64,000 nt of DNA from Branchiostoma floridae (GCF_000003815.2 NC_049991.1:13468762-13532761), one strand, 5' to 3'. Positions 51,601 to 63,204 are shown, counted from the first letter of the stretch. Notes: generated by a model from the sequence alone, not told the origin. Numbers and translations: made by a program.

Positions 51601-52218
51601 TTTTTGACGGTATCCATGCAAGTGTTACCATAGTTAGTGATAACGCATGCATCCCTCCCCCATGCACGATGCCATCTATCTTTGCCGCTTACTTCTAGAA
51701 TTTTTGTCCATTCTCACTACAGCCAGGTTTTTGTCTGTAAAGGTTACCAGTGTGACATAATTAGGAAATTTTAACCTACGTATGTTATAAACCGTAAAAA
51801 TGTTAGCTAAAATGCACGACCTTGTGTCTTCACAATAATGAAAGCCGATATGGTCACTGTCTCGTGATCTCTCGTGTCCGGACATGACCCCGCTTGCACT
51901 GATTGAGGAGCTTTCGTACTGTGACCAACACTTCGATTAGAAAGATAAAAAAATGTTAAGAACCAACAGCGAGTACACTAATAATCGCAGTAAATGGCTT
52001 GGATGTCCATATTAGTATTAAATTGGTGCTTTAGGTTGAAAAATTGTACTAATAAATGTGCAAGCAAGGTCGCTGCAAGTTATGCAAACGTGACGGTGGG
52101 GAGGGGTGCATGTAGAATGTGCATTGAAGTGTATTGTGCTTTAAAGCTGTATTTTTTGTTTAAGTGTTGATATTTGCTTTAATGTTTCTTCCTTTTTTTT
52201 AAGGTGCCGGAGTTCAAC

Positions 52219-53083
52219 ATGAGGCTGTGTGCAGTGGTCGGCTGCGGTAATGGAACATATCAACCAAGGCGGTTTCAACCTTCTTGTATCAACTTTAAAA
52301 AAAGGAAGTCAGGGACATGTCCAAATAAAAACATGGAACAAAAAAAGGATTTTGATGATGCAACTGTCCCCAACCTTTCCAGCTATGCATTTCCCACTGA
52401 CAAGAAAGACCCATGGTCGGACAAAACTGTTCTTGCTCACAGATTGCCAACACTTGGGTTCGCTTCCTGTCTGTTACACTACAACCACTGATAGCATGGC
52501 CAAGTAGAGCTGCAATTTCCAAGACCTTGTCACCACAGTTCAAGAAACAATGTAGTAGAATAAGATGCATAATTGATTGTACAGAAATATTTATTGAGAG
52601 ACCTAGATCTTTAGACTTACAAGCCTCCACATGGTTTGACTATAAAAACACAATACTTTAAAGCCGTTTGTAGGGATCACACCAAATGGACACATCTCCT
52701 TTCTTTCAAAGACCTATGGCGGAAGAGCCTCTGATGTGTTCATTACCTGGGACTGTGGCTTTTTAGATTTGGTTGATCCAAATGACGTTATAAAAATAAT
52801 GGCAGATAGGGGATTTCCAATCCAGGAGGACCTGATGCTGCTGAATGCAACACTATAAATACCACCAGCAGCATAGGGGAGGCGACACATGACAAGAGAC
52901 AAAGTAAAGAAAACAAAAACTGTTGCAAACTTGAGGATCCGCGTAGAGCGTGCTAACAATCGACTGAAGGACTTCAAAATCCTGGAGGGTACATTTCCCA
53001 TAACACTCATGTCAGCAGTAGATGACATTATCAACGTCTGTGCTGCATTGGTTCGGAACCTGCAGCTAGACTTGGTCAAATAA
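52219..53083 (+). pseudogene. Broken THAP plus DDE_4 transposase (ISL2EU/Harbinger-type)
   Basis: Three frames together show a decayed cut-and-paste transposase. Frame 1 (from ATG 52219) begins MRLCAVVGCGN, the first cysteine pair (C-x4-C) of a THAP zinc finger; the later C-x2-H half is not visible. Frame 2 (52413-52655) has IAWPSRAAI, then RCIIDCTEIFIERP with the first catalytic D of DDE_4 nucleases. Frame 3 (from about 52661) has VGITPNGHISFLSKTYGGR, MADRGF with the second D, and RVERANNRLKDF with the terminal E. Two frame changes and two in-frame stops (near 52857 and 52880) break it, and the THAP-to-nuclease linker is missing. THAP fused to DDE_4 is the make-up of ISL2EU transposons. A polyadenylation signal follows at 53370. 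I could not define terminal repeats. Confidence 0.85.
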
Positions 53084-53369
53084 ACAGTTGGCATACAAGC
53101 CATTCAAGTTGGCAGAGATAAACTGTATTGAATTGCTGGCAGCTGAGTGCCAGTGACTTTTTTAATGATCCTTTACTGATTATGTTGTGATAGCAGGAAA
53201 CTGTGACCGATGATAATAATGACAATGTAATGAAGATGTAATAGATAAAAGTGGATCCTTTCTGTAACATGTCCTCAAATGTATTCTCAAACATTTTTCA
53301 TACATTAAGTTGTGAGTTCTGTACATTTATGCTGCCATACTGGTGGTGATGTAGGAACATATTTTTTGG

Positions 53370-53375
53370 AATAAA
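53370..53375 (+). terminator. Polyadenylation signal AATAAA after the transposase remnant
   Basis: A canonical AATAAA lies about 290 bp after the last transposase codon on the same strand, preceded by a T-rich stretch. Confidence 0.35.
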
Positions 53376-53849
53376 ATCAACGGGATCTTACTTTTGCCTT
53401 TGTTCATGAAGTGGCTTGTGTAATGGGAAATGATTTATCGAACAGACAAACTAACAAACTAGCAGTAGGAGCTCACAATAATTACGTTTTCCCGATATGG
53501 ATAAAATTGCTCTTGCTGGTGTCTTCTTTTCATTTCTTTTTCTACTGTCAGGAACCAATCAGAGCTTATAACTGCCATGAACCAATCAATTTTAGAACTG
53601 CATTAGCAAATTAGCAGTATAACTATGAAGAACCGTCCTGTGTCTTAGCTCTTCATGTGTATAAACTTCCGCCTCCTCATCCACTACGGCCGGAACGAAA
53701 ATGAAAAAAAACTCCACTTTTTACTTCATATACTGTCAGTAAAACACAAACACACGTCTTACACCAGACTTCAAAAACTTAAAATTATCTTTATTCTTAA
53801 CTGACAGTTCTAGAATCTTCTTTAGAACAGGTGTACGTTCGTACCTGTC

Positions 53850-54006
53850 AGGTGGGAACACCTGCGGCGCCGCACGGCGCGGCGCGGAGCGCCATCTCCT
53901 TAAACAAACGCTGACACTACACACGCGTGACGCAACACTGGGTTGGCAAGTTATCTCCCAAAATGGCGGATTTTACCCGTCATGCATTTCGCGCCGGTAA
54001 TTGCGA
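53850..54006. promoter_or_regulatory. CpG-rich, promoter-like stretch
   Basis: Contains GCGGCGCCGCACGGCGCGG, an AAAATGGCGG (YY1-like) and TTTCGCGCC (E2F-like) within 150 bp. No convincing coding exon starts here on either strand. It abuts the left terminus of the inverted-repeat block. Confidence 0.3.
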
Positions 54007-54072
54007 ATAGATCGTTTTCACAGAACGTTCGAAAACCGTTCGATCACGCGTGGGCGCCATGTTGGATGATAA
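54007..54072 (+). repeat. Left inverted terminus of the 6.3 kb block
   Basis: Mirror of 60229-60294. Its ATG (54059) opens a 34-codon frame starting MLDD, with no recognisable family. Confidence 0.45.
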
Positions 54073-54276
54073 CCTGGATGACTTGAACACAGAACGGCAC
54101 CAGCTAGAGCACCAGCAAAGTTACTTGCGGGTTCAAGTGTGCTGTTTTGTCTCCATTCTGTGAATCATTAAGTGATGAAGCCAAGGTTAGATATCAGGAC
54201 AAAGTTGCAATAATACGTCTTGATCTATATACTTTTAAAAATGGCACTTTTTTCAACGATCTAATGCTGGTGCCGA

Positions 54277-54376
54277 TCGCGAGGATTTACTTTTGCGGTA
54301 GCGGGAAATGGAGTGTTCGCGGTGGTTTAGAGTTCGCGGTGAAGCGACTTCGCAAAAACCGCGATCATTCACTGTA
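54277..54376. mobile_element. MITE fragment of the TTCGCGGT family
   Basis: GCGGTAGCGGGAAATGGAGT, GTTCGCGGTGGTTT and CAAAAACCGCG match the MITE at 12849-13055 in order, and a TTCACTGTA terminus closes it. Confidence 0.55.
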
Positions 54377-54962
54377 CCTGGCACGCTACCCTTGGTGATG
54401 TCCTTTCACTGACAGGCGGCGTGCAGAGGACTAGCTACCAATCCCCACCGCACGCGCACGAGCTGGCCCTCACTGTCCACTTGCCTAACAAGGGGCAAAA
54501 TTTAGCACTTCCCCGACCCTAACTCCGTGAGGCAAGAGGATAGAGGGGGCCAGCGGGATAGTGGTATTAAAAAAGTTCGTGCGCGCGTCTTTTTTTCGTA
54601 TTTTGGCTTTGTTAACATGTGTATTAGAAAGGTCTGTTTACAAAATTACAATTCAGTTGATCAACTAACGTTAAACATACGAATCAGGGCTGCTAGCGCT
54701 GACGTTATTGCGACAGACTGTAACGTTGCACTTAATACTGAAAATTCAAACTCTGAGAATGCTTAGCACATGTTTAGTCAGATGCCAAATTGCGTTTAGT
54801 GCCCGTCGCGGCATGGAGGTGACAGAACTCGACCAGACGTCGACTTGTAGAAACTTCCCTCGTCACAAGCGCAAAGCTCGCTGGAAGACACGCCACACTT
54901 TGTCAGTACTAAAATCGTGCGAGATACGGAAGGGGCTGTCAAAGTTTTGTGAAAGGGTGCCG

Positions 54963-55290
54963 TCACACGTGCGTATATCTGTTATACATGTAGACCTTAC
55001 GAAAGTCTCTGTACTTTTGCCGTGTCTTTATAAAGAATCTTTATCAAAGTTCGTATGAGGTCCCTATATATCACTTGGAAAATGCAGAAATTAAACAAAT
55101 ATAGACACTCAGATAACATGCTAGAGAAGTCAGTTGGCCAAGGGAGTATGGCCTGCGACCTAGCTAACTCCTCTGGCATGTTATCTGTATATATTTGTCC
55201 AATTTTATTTTCCCAGCAACCTGTGGAGCATGGTGGGGGCTAAGAATTTCATACGAACCTCATACGGACTTGAATGTATACGCATGTGTG
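54963..55290. mobile_element. Foldback element with GTCACAC termini
   Basis: The left end GTCACACGTGCGTATA faces the reverse complement GTCACACATGCGTATA, and GTTCGTATGAGGT recurs in inverted form inside. It encloses the hairpin at 55077-55214. Confidence 0.4.
55077..55214. repeat. 138 bp hairpin repeat
   Basis: About 50 bp arms pair: AGATAACATGCTAGAGAAGT on the left with CTCCTCTGGCATGTTATCT on the right, extending to CAAATATA and GGAAAAT. The core resembles the hairpin at 63638-63778. Confidence 0.6.
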
Positions 55291-55350
55291 ACCGCATCCT
55301 TCAGGTGCAGTCACACGAGCGTATATATCAAGTCCATATGAGGTTCGTAT
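55251..55350. repeat. 100 bp imperfect palindrome
   Basis: Starts ATACGAACCTCATACGGACT and ends AGTCCATATGAGGTTCGTAT; the arms pair over most of their length with GTGTGAC facing GTCACAC. Confidence 0.6.
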
Positions 55351-55859
55351 TGACATTTTTCTTCATATGATCATACCAGCACAGCACGAAAACAACTATT
55401 TAAGCCAAGTTTCAGAGATACGTATAAAAACCTTAAAGGCGGAGAAATATTTCAGAAGATTTTAAGATCTATTAAAGGCATTGGAAACATACATCTGGCC
55501 TTTACGTAAGATTTCAGCGTTTGTAAATGTAACTTAATCTGTCGTGTTTCTTTACGTGAATTTTACATGTATTTTAGTATGCCGAAAAGACAACTTAAAT
55601 GTTTAAAAAATAATCCGTTTTACTGTTTTACCACTGTGGTATAAGTTTTTTAATATAAAACTGACAAATACCGTTTCTCTAGATCTGTTTACCAAACTTA
55701 CCTCGGCTATGTCAAATATAATAAGCCTTTGTCTGGCGTTTGATAAAGCATTGCGTCATCTAGATCTGCAGTTTTAAAACAGTGGCAAGATTTACTGTCA
55801 AAACTGACAATTGCGTTTTCCGGGACAAAATGTTATGTTAATACCTCAGAAAAGTCAAA

Positions 55860-57470
55860 TACAATATTCTTCTATGTTGTTTGTTCCGAAAGCACATGAC
55901 GTATTCGATCTTTCTGTGCGCAATTTTTGATTAGAACAGGGAAGACCTCTTACGTTTAGCTTATATGCGCTCCCTTACGTTACATTAAATACTGCGTTTT
56001 TCTGTTGAATATACGGCATCTGTAATCTATTTCGAACCGCCGTTTACGCAAAGAAGGGGGGGCTTCCCCCATTTAACTTATATGTTGCCAAGAGGTATAT
56101 GAAATGTTGCGTATTTCTGTTAAACATACGACATGTTTAATCTTTGAATCCGTGTAGTTTAAGTGAACATGGGGAGACTCCTCCGTTTAGCTTATGTTGC
56201 CAAAACGTATATGAAATGTTGCGTATTACTGTAAAACACACGACATGTTTAATCTTTGAATCCGCTCAGTTTAAGCAAACAAGGGGAGACCTCCCCCGTT
56301 TAGCTTATATGTTGCCAAAACGTATATAAAATTTTGCGTATTTCTGTTAAACATACGACATGTTTAATCTTTGAATCCGCGCAGTTTAAGCGAACACGGG
56401 GAGACCTCCCCCGTTTAGCTTATATGTTGTCAAAACGTATATGAAATGTTGCGTATTTCTGTTGAACATACGACATGTTTAATCTTTGAATCCGCGCAGT
56501 TTAAGCGAACTAGGGGAGACCTCCCCCGTTTAGCTTATATGTTGCCAAAACGTACATGAAATGTTGCGTATTTCTGTTGAACATACGACATGTTTAATCT
56601 TTGAATCCGCACAGTTTAAACGAACTAGGGGAGACCTCCCCCGTTTAACTTATATGTTGTCAAGACGTATATGAAATGTTGGGTATTTCTGTTGAACATA
56701 CGACATGTTTAATCTTTGAATCCGTGCACTTTTAAGCGAACACGGGGCGACCTCCCCCGTTTAGCTTATATGTTGCCAAAACGTATATAAAATTTTGCGT
56801 ATTTCTGTTGAACATCCGACGTGTTTAATCTTTGAATCCACGCAGTTTAAGCGAACTAGGGGAGACCTCCCCCGTTTAGCTTATATGTTGTCAAAACGTA
56901 TATGAAATGTTACGTATTTCTGTTGAACATACGACATGTTTAATCTTTGAATCCGCGTAGTTTAAGCGAACTAGGGGAGACCTAGCTCCCCCGTTTAGCT
57001 TATATGTTGCCAAAACGTATATGAAATGTTGCGTATTTCTGTTGAACATACGACATGTTTAATCTTTGAATCCGCGCAGTTTAAGCGAACTAGGGGAGAC
57101 CTCCCCTGTTTAGCTGATATGTTGCCAAAACGTATATGAAATGTTGCGTATTTCTGTTGAATACACGACATGTTTCATCTTTGAATCCGCGCAGTTTAAG
57201 CAAACTAGGGGAGACCTCTCCCGTTTAGCTGATATGTTACCAAAACGTACATGAAATGTTGCCTATTTCTGTTGAACATACGACAAGTTTAATCTTTGAA
57301 TCTGCGCAGTTTAAGCGAACACGGGGAGACCTCCCCCGTTTGATTATATGTTGCCAAAACGTATATGAAATGTTGCGTTTTTCTGTTGAACATACAACAT
57401 ATTTAATCTTTGAATCCGCGCACTTTTAAGCGAACACGGTGAGACCTCCCCCTTTAAAAGCTCCTTGGTT
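55860..57470. repeat. Satellite array, about 14 copies of a 115 bp unit
   Basis: The landmark CGACATGTTTAATC recurs at 56129, 56241, 56356, 56471, 56586, 56701, 56817, 56932, 57051, 57166, 57281 and 57395 (the last slightly changed), a spacing of 112-119 and mostly 115 bp. Two more degenerate copies lie to the left (about 55897 and 56013). Each unit has a near-palindrome GGGGAGACCTCCCC and TTTAGCTTATATG. Inner copies are more alike than the left copies. No coding potential is evident. Confidence 0.92.
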
Positions 57471-57754
57471 TAGCTTATACTTTTGTGTAGTGAGTGGTGT
57501 TTTTAATAATCATGATATTTTTCTTACTATTAAACGGAGAGCATTTCTTACTACAAGTAAATGTACGAATGATTTCTTTATCTACAAGCAAGCGTCAAGA
57601 AAGAACAGTCTGGACACACAGGCAGTGTCTTCCCGTGTTGCTCGTGTTTGTTTTGTTTATTGTGATATGCGTGGGCAGGCTAGATGTAAATTTATTCAGC
57701 GTTAATTTGTACGCGCATTTCGCATGGGGCGCGCCTCCGTCTGTGGCCGGCATA

Positions 57755-58126
57755 CTATACATACACAGCGGCTGTGTCATGTGATAGGATGTATCCAATG
57801 GCAGAAAAGAATGGGGGGTTCAAATTTACCATACCACAAGGAGCGGTTATTTTCCAGGCGCTCATTTGAAAAGAAGTATTGAAGAAAGTTTGGACCTGTT
57901 CTAACCCGCAAGTTGTGGCCGTGACACTGCTGTTACCGGCTAGGTGACGGAATTTGACGCAAAGATAGTAGGTGGCTATCATTCTGTACAAGTTGATGTT
58001 GTTGGAAATCGACACAGAATGGGAAATCACGACCTTTGTACCATCCGGATTAATAGAAGCCGAGACTGCAAGCTGAACATGTTTCGCGTCCAAATAATCC
58101 AAGAGTCCAAGACCATCCAACAACAC
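57755..58126 (-). pseudogene. Unrecognised frame, possible DDE transposase relic
   Basis: The 124-codon frame lacks an ATG at its start. It has DAKHVQL, resembling the first catalytic motif DGKHV of Harbinger DDE_4 enzymes, followed about 35 residues on by a hydrophobic run ending VKF where the family has VDANYKF. The second D and the E are not evident. Weak support. Confidence 0.2.
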
Positions 58127-58386
58127 GAGTCATATCGGCCACTACTCTAGATCTTACTGGATTCTTATTCCTGTGGTGGCCAGATGGAACTGTGTGCTCT
58201 TTTTAACTTACGCCGTGACGCTTCGCCCGACACTGGAAATGGGACTGTGGACTTAGATGCTGCACGGAATTGCACAGCCGTTGTGATTGCTTCAACTGCC
58301 GACTACATCAGAATGATAGGCCACAAATACCTAGTAGGCTGTAGGTTGTTTTTTTTACTTTTCCATGTAATGTTTTCTCGTAATTC

Positions 58387-58392
58387 AATAAA
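58387..58392 (+). terminator. AATAAA polyadenylation-like signal
   Basis: Canonical hexamer on the plus strand between the last non-repetitive part of the block and the second tandem array. No partner gene is established. Confidence 0.2.
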
Positions 58393-58439
58393 ATTTCAAA
58401 GTTTCATCCATTGTATTTTCTTGCTTTAAAACGTGCTTA

Positions 58440-59500
58440 TGATTAACTTTATCCCGCTAAAATGACACTTATCCACACCTTATAATCACCTTGATGCACA
58501 CGTATATGAGACGTAGAAAGAGAACTTTAAACATGTCTTAAGGGTGTTTTAGTACGTATTTATGACAACTTTTAGCTGCTAAAAGGACAAATATAGACAC
58601 ATTAAAATCCTCTTAATGCGCATGTATATGAGACGTAAAGAGGCTTCAGAGAAGATAAAAGGGAACTTTAAACATGTATTAAGGGTGTTTTTATAAGTGT
58701 TTATGACAACTTTAAGCTGCTAAAAGGGTAACAATACACATCTTATAAACATCTTAATGCACACGTATATGAGACGTAAAAAGTCTTAAGAGGAAATAAA
58801 CGTGAACTTTAAACATGTATTGAGGGTGTTTTAATAAGTGTTTATGACAACTTTAAGCTGCTAAAAGGGCACCAATACACAAAGTATAAACATCTTAATG
58901 CACACGTATATGACAAGTATAAAGGCTTCAGAGGAAATAAACGTGAACTTTAAACATGTATTAAGGGCGATTTGATAATCATTTACGAAATATTTAAGCT
59001 ACTGAAAGGCAACTTAAAAAACCGGAAAATACGGATCTATAAGCACCTAATGATCATCTTTACGCACACGTAAATGAGCCGTAACGATGTTTAAAGTTTT
59101 ATGAAACGTAATATTTAATTGCAATTTAAATGAGTTTTAATAAACATTTACAACATCTTTAAGCTACTGAAAGGCAACTTAAAAAAAACGGAAAATACGG
59201 ACCTATCCGCACCTATAAGCCACCTAATGATCATCTTTACGCACACGTAAATAAGCCGTAACAATGCTTAAAGTTTTATAAACGTAATATTTAAATGCAA
59301 TTTAAATGAGTTTTAGTAATTATTTACAACAACTTTAAGCTGTCGAAAGGCAACTTAAAAAAACGGAAAATACGGACCTATCAGCACCTACGTAAAGACT
59401 ACGTAACGACAATCTTTACGTACTCGTATAAGAGATGTATAGATCCGTAAAGAAGGAAAATACGTCAACGTTAAGCATCATTTAAGCATGCTTAAATTCC
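58440..59500. repeat. Tandem array of seven diverged units with growing period
   Basis: The landmark CACACGTATATGAG and variants recur with CGTAT/CGTAA at about 58501, 58623, 58764, 58905, 59069, 59246 and 59425. Spacing is 122, 141, 141, 164, 177 and 179 bp. Units share TTTAAGCTGCTAAAAGG and AACTTTAAACATGTATTAAG. Sequence differs from the 115 bp satellite. Confidence 0.85.
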
Positions 59501-59840
59501 GTTTTTCGTGCCGTGCAGTCGTATGCACAATACACACCTCACCTCATACTTTTAGGTAAGCGTACTGGGCCAGCTGAGCGTAAAACTGACACAACGATTG
59601 AGATGCGCGTGAGGGGTGTATTGTGCCCGTTAACACGTGTAAGTTCCGCATTGATGTTTTGTCTTGCCTTAGGTAAAGTTTGCGGCTGAAGAAATTTTTG
59701 TTTTGTTCTACCAGCTACACAATCGTGGGTAAAAAGGTTCGAATTTCGTTCCTCGTGAACAAGCCTAACAATTTTTAATCCTCGCTTGATTATCGACAGA
59801 ACATCGGGGGCAGTACTGGTGAAAAAATTTAAAATATCAC

Positions 59841-60278
59841 TCACAGCTCAGGACGCGATGTGCCGTGTTTTATGAAGAAGAAATAGAACAAGCTTGCTGA
59901 CATTTTCGTGTAACATGGTATACATCCATGACATACCCTGTACCAGAAACCAACTTTCTCCCAAAAAATGTTTAAAAAAGCATGCATAAACTCCGCGGCA
60001 GGGCTACTGTTGGTGGGCTGGTAGGAGAGTGGTTTAATCAAGTTATTGAAAAGAGGACGGACTGTAGGTAATGTTGTTGAATAGAAACGGCGAGTAGGCC
60101 GTATCCTGTGTTTATGGAACTCGCAGTTAGCACGGCAAACATCCAGTCCGTTTATGAATAAAAAAGGCTTCTTCATCCACGAACGGGTCCACCACGTGCA
60201 ACACACTGCCGTGTGGAGATCGAGCCGCTTATCATCCAACATGGCCGTTCGAACGTTCGAACGCGACTGTGACGTCAT
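59841..60278 (-). CDS. Unrecognised 145-codon frame at the right end of the block
   Basis: The internal methionine at 60242 lies at the inner edge of the right terminus and would give about 133 residues. A WWTRSWM stretch recalls the tryptophan-rich start of some Harbinger transposases (WWVRPWL), but nothing else matches. No signal peptide or membrane segment is clear. It may be a transposase relic or chance. Confidence 0.2.
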   Translation of the reverse strand: MTSQSRSNVRTAMLDDKRLDLHTAVCCTWWTRSWMKKPFLFINGLDVCRANCEFHKHRIRPTRRFYSTTLPTVRPLFNNLIKPLSYQPTNSSPAAEFMHAFLNIFWEKVGFWYRVCHGCIPCYTKMSASLFYFFFIKHGTSRPEL

Positions 60279-60294
60279 TGTGAAAACGATCTAT
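60229..60294 (-). repeat. Right inverted terminus of the 6.3 kb block
   Basis: Mirror of 54007-54072. It carries the palindrome GTTCGAACGTTCGAAC and a CRE-like TGACGTCA. The minus-strand ATG at 60242 opens a frame running inward to 59841. Confidence 0.45.
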
Positions 60295-60341
60295 AGGCTT
60301 ATACAGTGAGCCGTGGTCTCGGGAGCCCAAAGCCCAGTTCA

Positions 60342-60673
<332 letters not shown>

Positions 60674-60824
60674 ATCACAGTATGTGGATTGTGGAAGCAT
60701 TGACATACAGACAGACGCAACTGCCCCTTTCACGGAGGTAATTAAAGCTTAGCGTATATATAGACAATAAAATTCAACACCAACTTACTCGGTGGCTGAT
60801 GGATATCTATTTGACCGGACACCG

Positions 60825-60900
60825 GCCGGCTAAACTCCATGGCCAGCTTTGATACTATCTTATATTATATGCCACCCAGTAAGTCTGCCTGGAGATTAAA
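60825..60900. mobile_element. Dispersed MITE copy ending CTCCAGGCAGAC
   Basis: In reverse complement it matches 36729-36806: CTCCA(A/G)GCAGA, AAGATAGTATCAAAGCTGGC and AGTNTAGCCGGC in the same order. It sits in the probable TREX-B 3' UTR. Confidence 0.5.
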
Positions 60901-60975
60901 CTTCCCATAGTTTTGCTATTTCCTTCACGTGAGGCAGTCCTATTGGCAAGAAGGCTAGAGGCAGACTATCAAACA

Positions 60976-62191
60976 CTAGATGGCAAAGGAAACTGCATTG
61001 CTGTCCATCCACTGTAAGATCTCTTTGGCTCCCAGCTTCTTCACAATCTTGACCATGGTGATCACATCGCCCTCTGCGGTATGAGCGACCTCTGGCGGAG
61101 GTGCCTCGCCGAACAGGGTCTCGTGAATTTTCGGGAGGCTGAAACTTTTGAATTGACCTTAAAAAAAAGAAACGTAAGTATATGAGCGCGTGAAAAACGA
61201 TAAAGTTCTCTTTACAGTACAATCATGCGTAAAATCATTCTTAAGTTATGATACAAAAGAGGAGGAATGGATCGTCATAAATTTGATATCTCTTACCTGC
61301 GTAAAGATCCTTAATGGCCACCATTGTGTCCACACAAAGGACATCTTGAGGAAACAAATCCACAGTTTCAGATTCCCCCAGCTCCGCTTTCAAAATCGGG
61401 AAATCGAACCTATTTCCATTATGTGCTACCAGACATACAGGTGGTTCCTGGCGGTTTAAGAGGTGAACCACCGATTTCACCAGATCCTCGTCGAATACAC
61501 GATGTTTCCCCAAGGTTTGGTTTGTCAGGTTGGTGATCTCGGCGGCTTTGGGGTGGATGTCTCGTCTGGGTCGAACGCATACCGTGAACTTGTCCATGAC
61601 TCGGGGGATTGTGGCGCCTCCTGGCGGGACGGTGGTGCCAGTCAGGAGCTGGTCACGGCGAACCGCCGCCAGGCTGGAATCAAATACATAATGCAAGGTA
61701 GTACCGTTGTGGGAACATGTAGTAACTAGTAGGCAAAGCGGAAGAAGAACGAAGATGTAGCTATATCACACAGATTGTCTCTGTCATGTCGATGAAGTTT
61801 TGCCATACTGGCCTGTACATTAATGACATCCATCCACCTGCAGCTGTATTCCCTTACAATATCTTGTATCAAATTTTATCTGAACATTCCTGAAGTACGG
61901 TATGTACATCAAACATAGCTGCAGTTTTTTTTACACTTTCCCAACAGAGAATACTTAGTAATGTTAACACGTCCAGGATATGAGAAATCCACCCCCATCC
62001 CCCAAAAATACACGCATCAAATACCTGATCTCGGTGATCTGGCGGGGTTGATCCAGACCAGTTGTTTCCAGATCAAAGAACACGAATGTTTGGATCGGGG
62101 CTGGCTCTGCCTTAGTAGACCCTTTTGTAGCTTCCTCTTTTTTACCATTAGTCGTTTTTCCCTTTTCCGCTTTCACCAATGATGCCGACAT
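60976..62191 (-). CDS. trex: TREX-B: TREX2-like DEDDh 3'-5' exonuclease, three coding exons
   Basis: This is the paralogue of TREX-A in the same orientation. Coding exons are 62191-62025, 61673-61297 and 61157-60976, giving 241 residues. Exon 2 (377 bp) and exon 3 (182 bp including stop) have exactly the TREX-A lengths and phases; exon 2 proteins match at 103 of 127 positions. Catalytic residues are D40 and E42 (FFDLETTG), D146 (HNGNRFDFP), H207 and D212 (HTAEGD). The N-terminal tail is longer and lysine-rich (residues 7-28), while the loop after motif I is five residues shorter than in TREX-A. Asparagine replaces aspartate in HNGD, a non-catalytic position. Introns are short, 351 and 139 bp. 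A minus-strand AATAAA lies at 60668-60673, about 300 bp past the stop. The intact frame and mostly conservative changes argue for a working gene. Confidence 0.92.
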
Positions 62192-62198
62192 GTCTCTG
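62192..62198 (-). other. Likely splice acceptor just upstream of the TREX-B ATG
   Basis: TACAG followed by AGAC and the ATG mirrors the TREX-A arrangement. The reading frame stays open upstream in both genes, so a longer N-terminus without this splice cannot be excluded. Confidence 0.35.
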
Positions 62199-63204
62199 TA
62201 CAATATCAACAGGATTCTCTCAGCAAAGATATCATACGCTATCATTGCAAGCCTTCTGACAACGTTCAATCAATCTCTATAACGTTATAATCTCCTTGGT
62301 TCAAGTGTTTAAACTTGATCACTCAAACATATAGACACGCAAACCCTAAACCCAAGGGCGTAGGCGTGCTTGAATGCTAGTTATGGAATGAAGTCATGAC
62401 ATCGTGGGAGAACAGATTTAGTTTTATATGTAATGCGATTCGTACACGTGGAGGGAAACGGGCCACTACTAACCCTCGGTCACATCTGCTTGGAGGATAA
62501 TGCGATTCATATTGGTAGCAGACAGATATTGATTGCTACGAATTTCAGTACATCAACGTATCTGTAATAATGACATAAAATGGGTACATATGAATCCTAT
62601 CATGAAAATCTGTCCACTTAATATAACTTGACCATATATTAAACGTCCTTGATTTGACCTTACTTTGCCAGGGTTCAGCTGTGTAACCGGCAGGTAGCGT
62701 TGTATCAGAGTCGGAGACGCAGCTGTGTCCTGATTTCACTAATCTCTTCTTTCTTGAAACTTCCCGATTCAAGGTACACGACTGTTGACATCCCAAATCT
62801 GCTGTCAGATGAAACGTATGAGCTCATGTATTTTGTACAGTTTCATAACATGTCTATGCGTGCCCTTGCCGGTTTCACTTCCGGGTATGACGTCAGCTGG
62901 ACGAGTTCACTTTGCATGACCTCCATTTATATGGGGGTGACCGAATTAAACGCAGAATCACGAAGTTTCCGCCCATTGGATCCAAACCCCAACCTGGCAG
63001 TGATCATGACCAGGTCTAAAAAACTAACCATCAACTTGCCAAATAATGGTCTTTGCAACTGTGAAAGCTGATGATTTTTTCGCGAAATCTGCACTGATAT
63101 TCTCACATACTACCCCTACATCTATGGGTATAATGATGATGATTCTCACACAGATTAACTTCCTGTATATACATAACATGTCCGTATATCAATTTATATC
63201 TTAC
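62199..63204. other. Upstream flank of TREX-B; no gene seen
   Basis: Contains CACATCTGCTTGGAGGATAA near 62485, an end of the CTCCAAGCAGAT repeat family. A 123-codon plus-strand frame at 62700 has no recognisable domain. Confidence 0.45.

Larger units (their letters stand above)
54007..60294. mobile_element. 6.3 kb block bounded by matching 66 bp inverted termini
   Basis: Positions 54007-54072 and the reverse complement of 60229-60294 are both 66 bp long. They share the first 16 bases (ATAGATCGTTTTCACA) and the last 17 (GCCATGTTGGATGATAA); the 33 bp between differ but both hold TTCGAA. The inner edges each present an ATG with MLDD. The contents are two tandem arrays, foldback repeats and two long frames without clear homology. 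A clean target-site duplication is not visible, so a composite DNA transposon is an inference. Confidence 0.4.

Noticed and set aside
53736..53924. Possible minus-strand gene starting in the CpG-rich stretch
   Set aside because: The frame lacks an ATG; a good donor (CAG/GTACGA) exists, but the only ATG frame stops before it.
61324..61729. Two plus-strand frames of 70 and 88 codons
   Set aside because: Antisense shadows of TREX-B exon 2.
62700..63071. 123-codon plus-strand frame upstream of TREX-B
   Set aside because: No domain, no splice context, and no similarity upstream of TREX-A.
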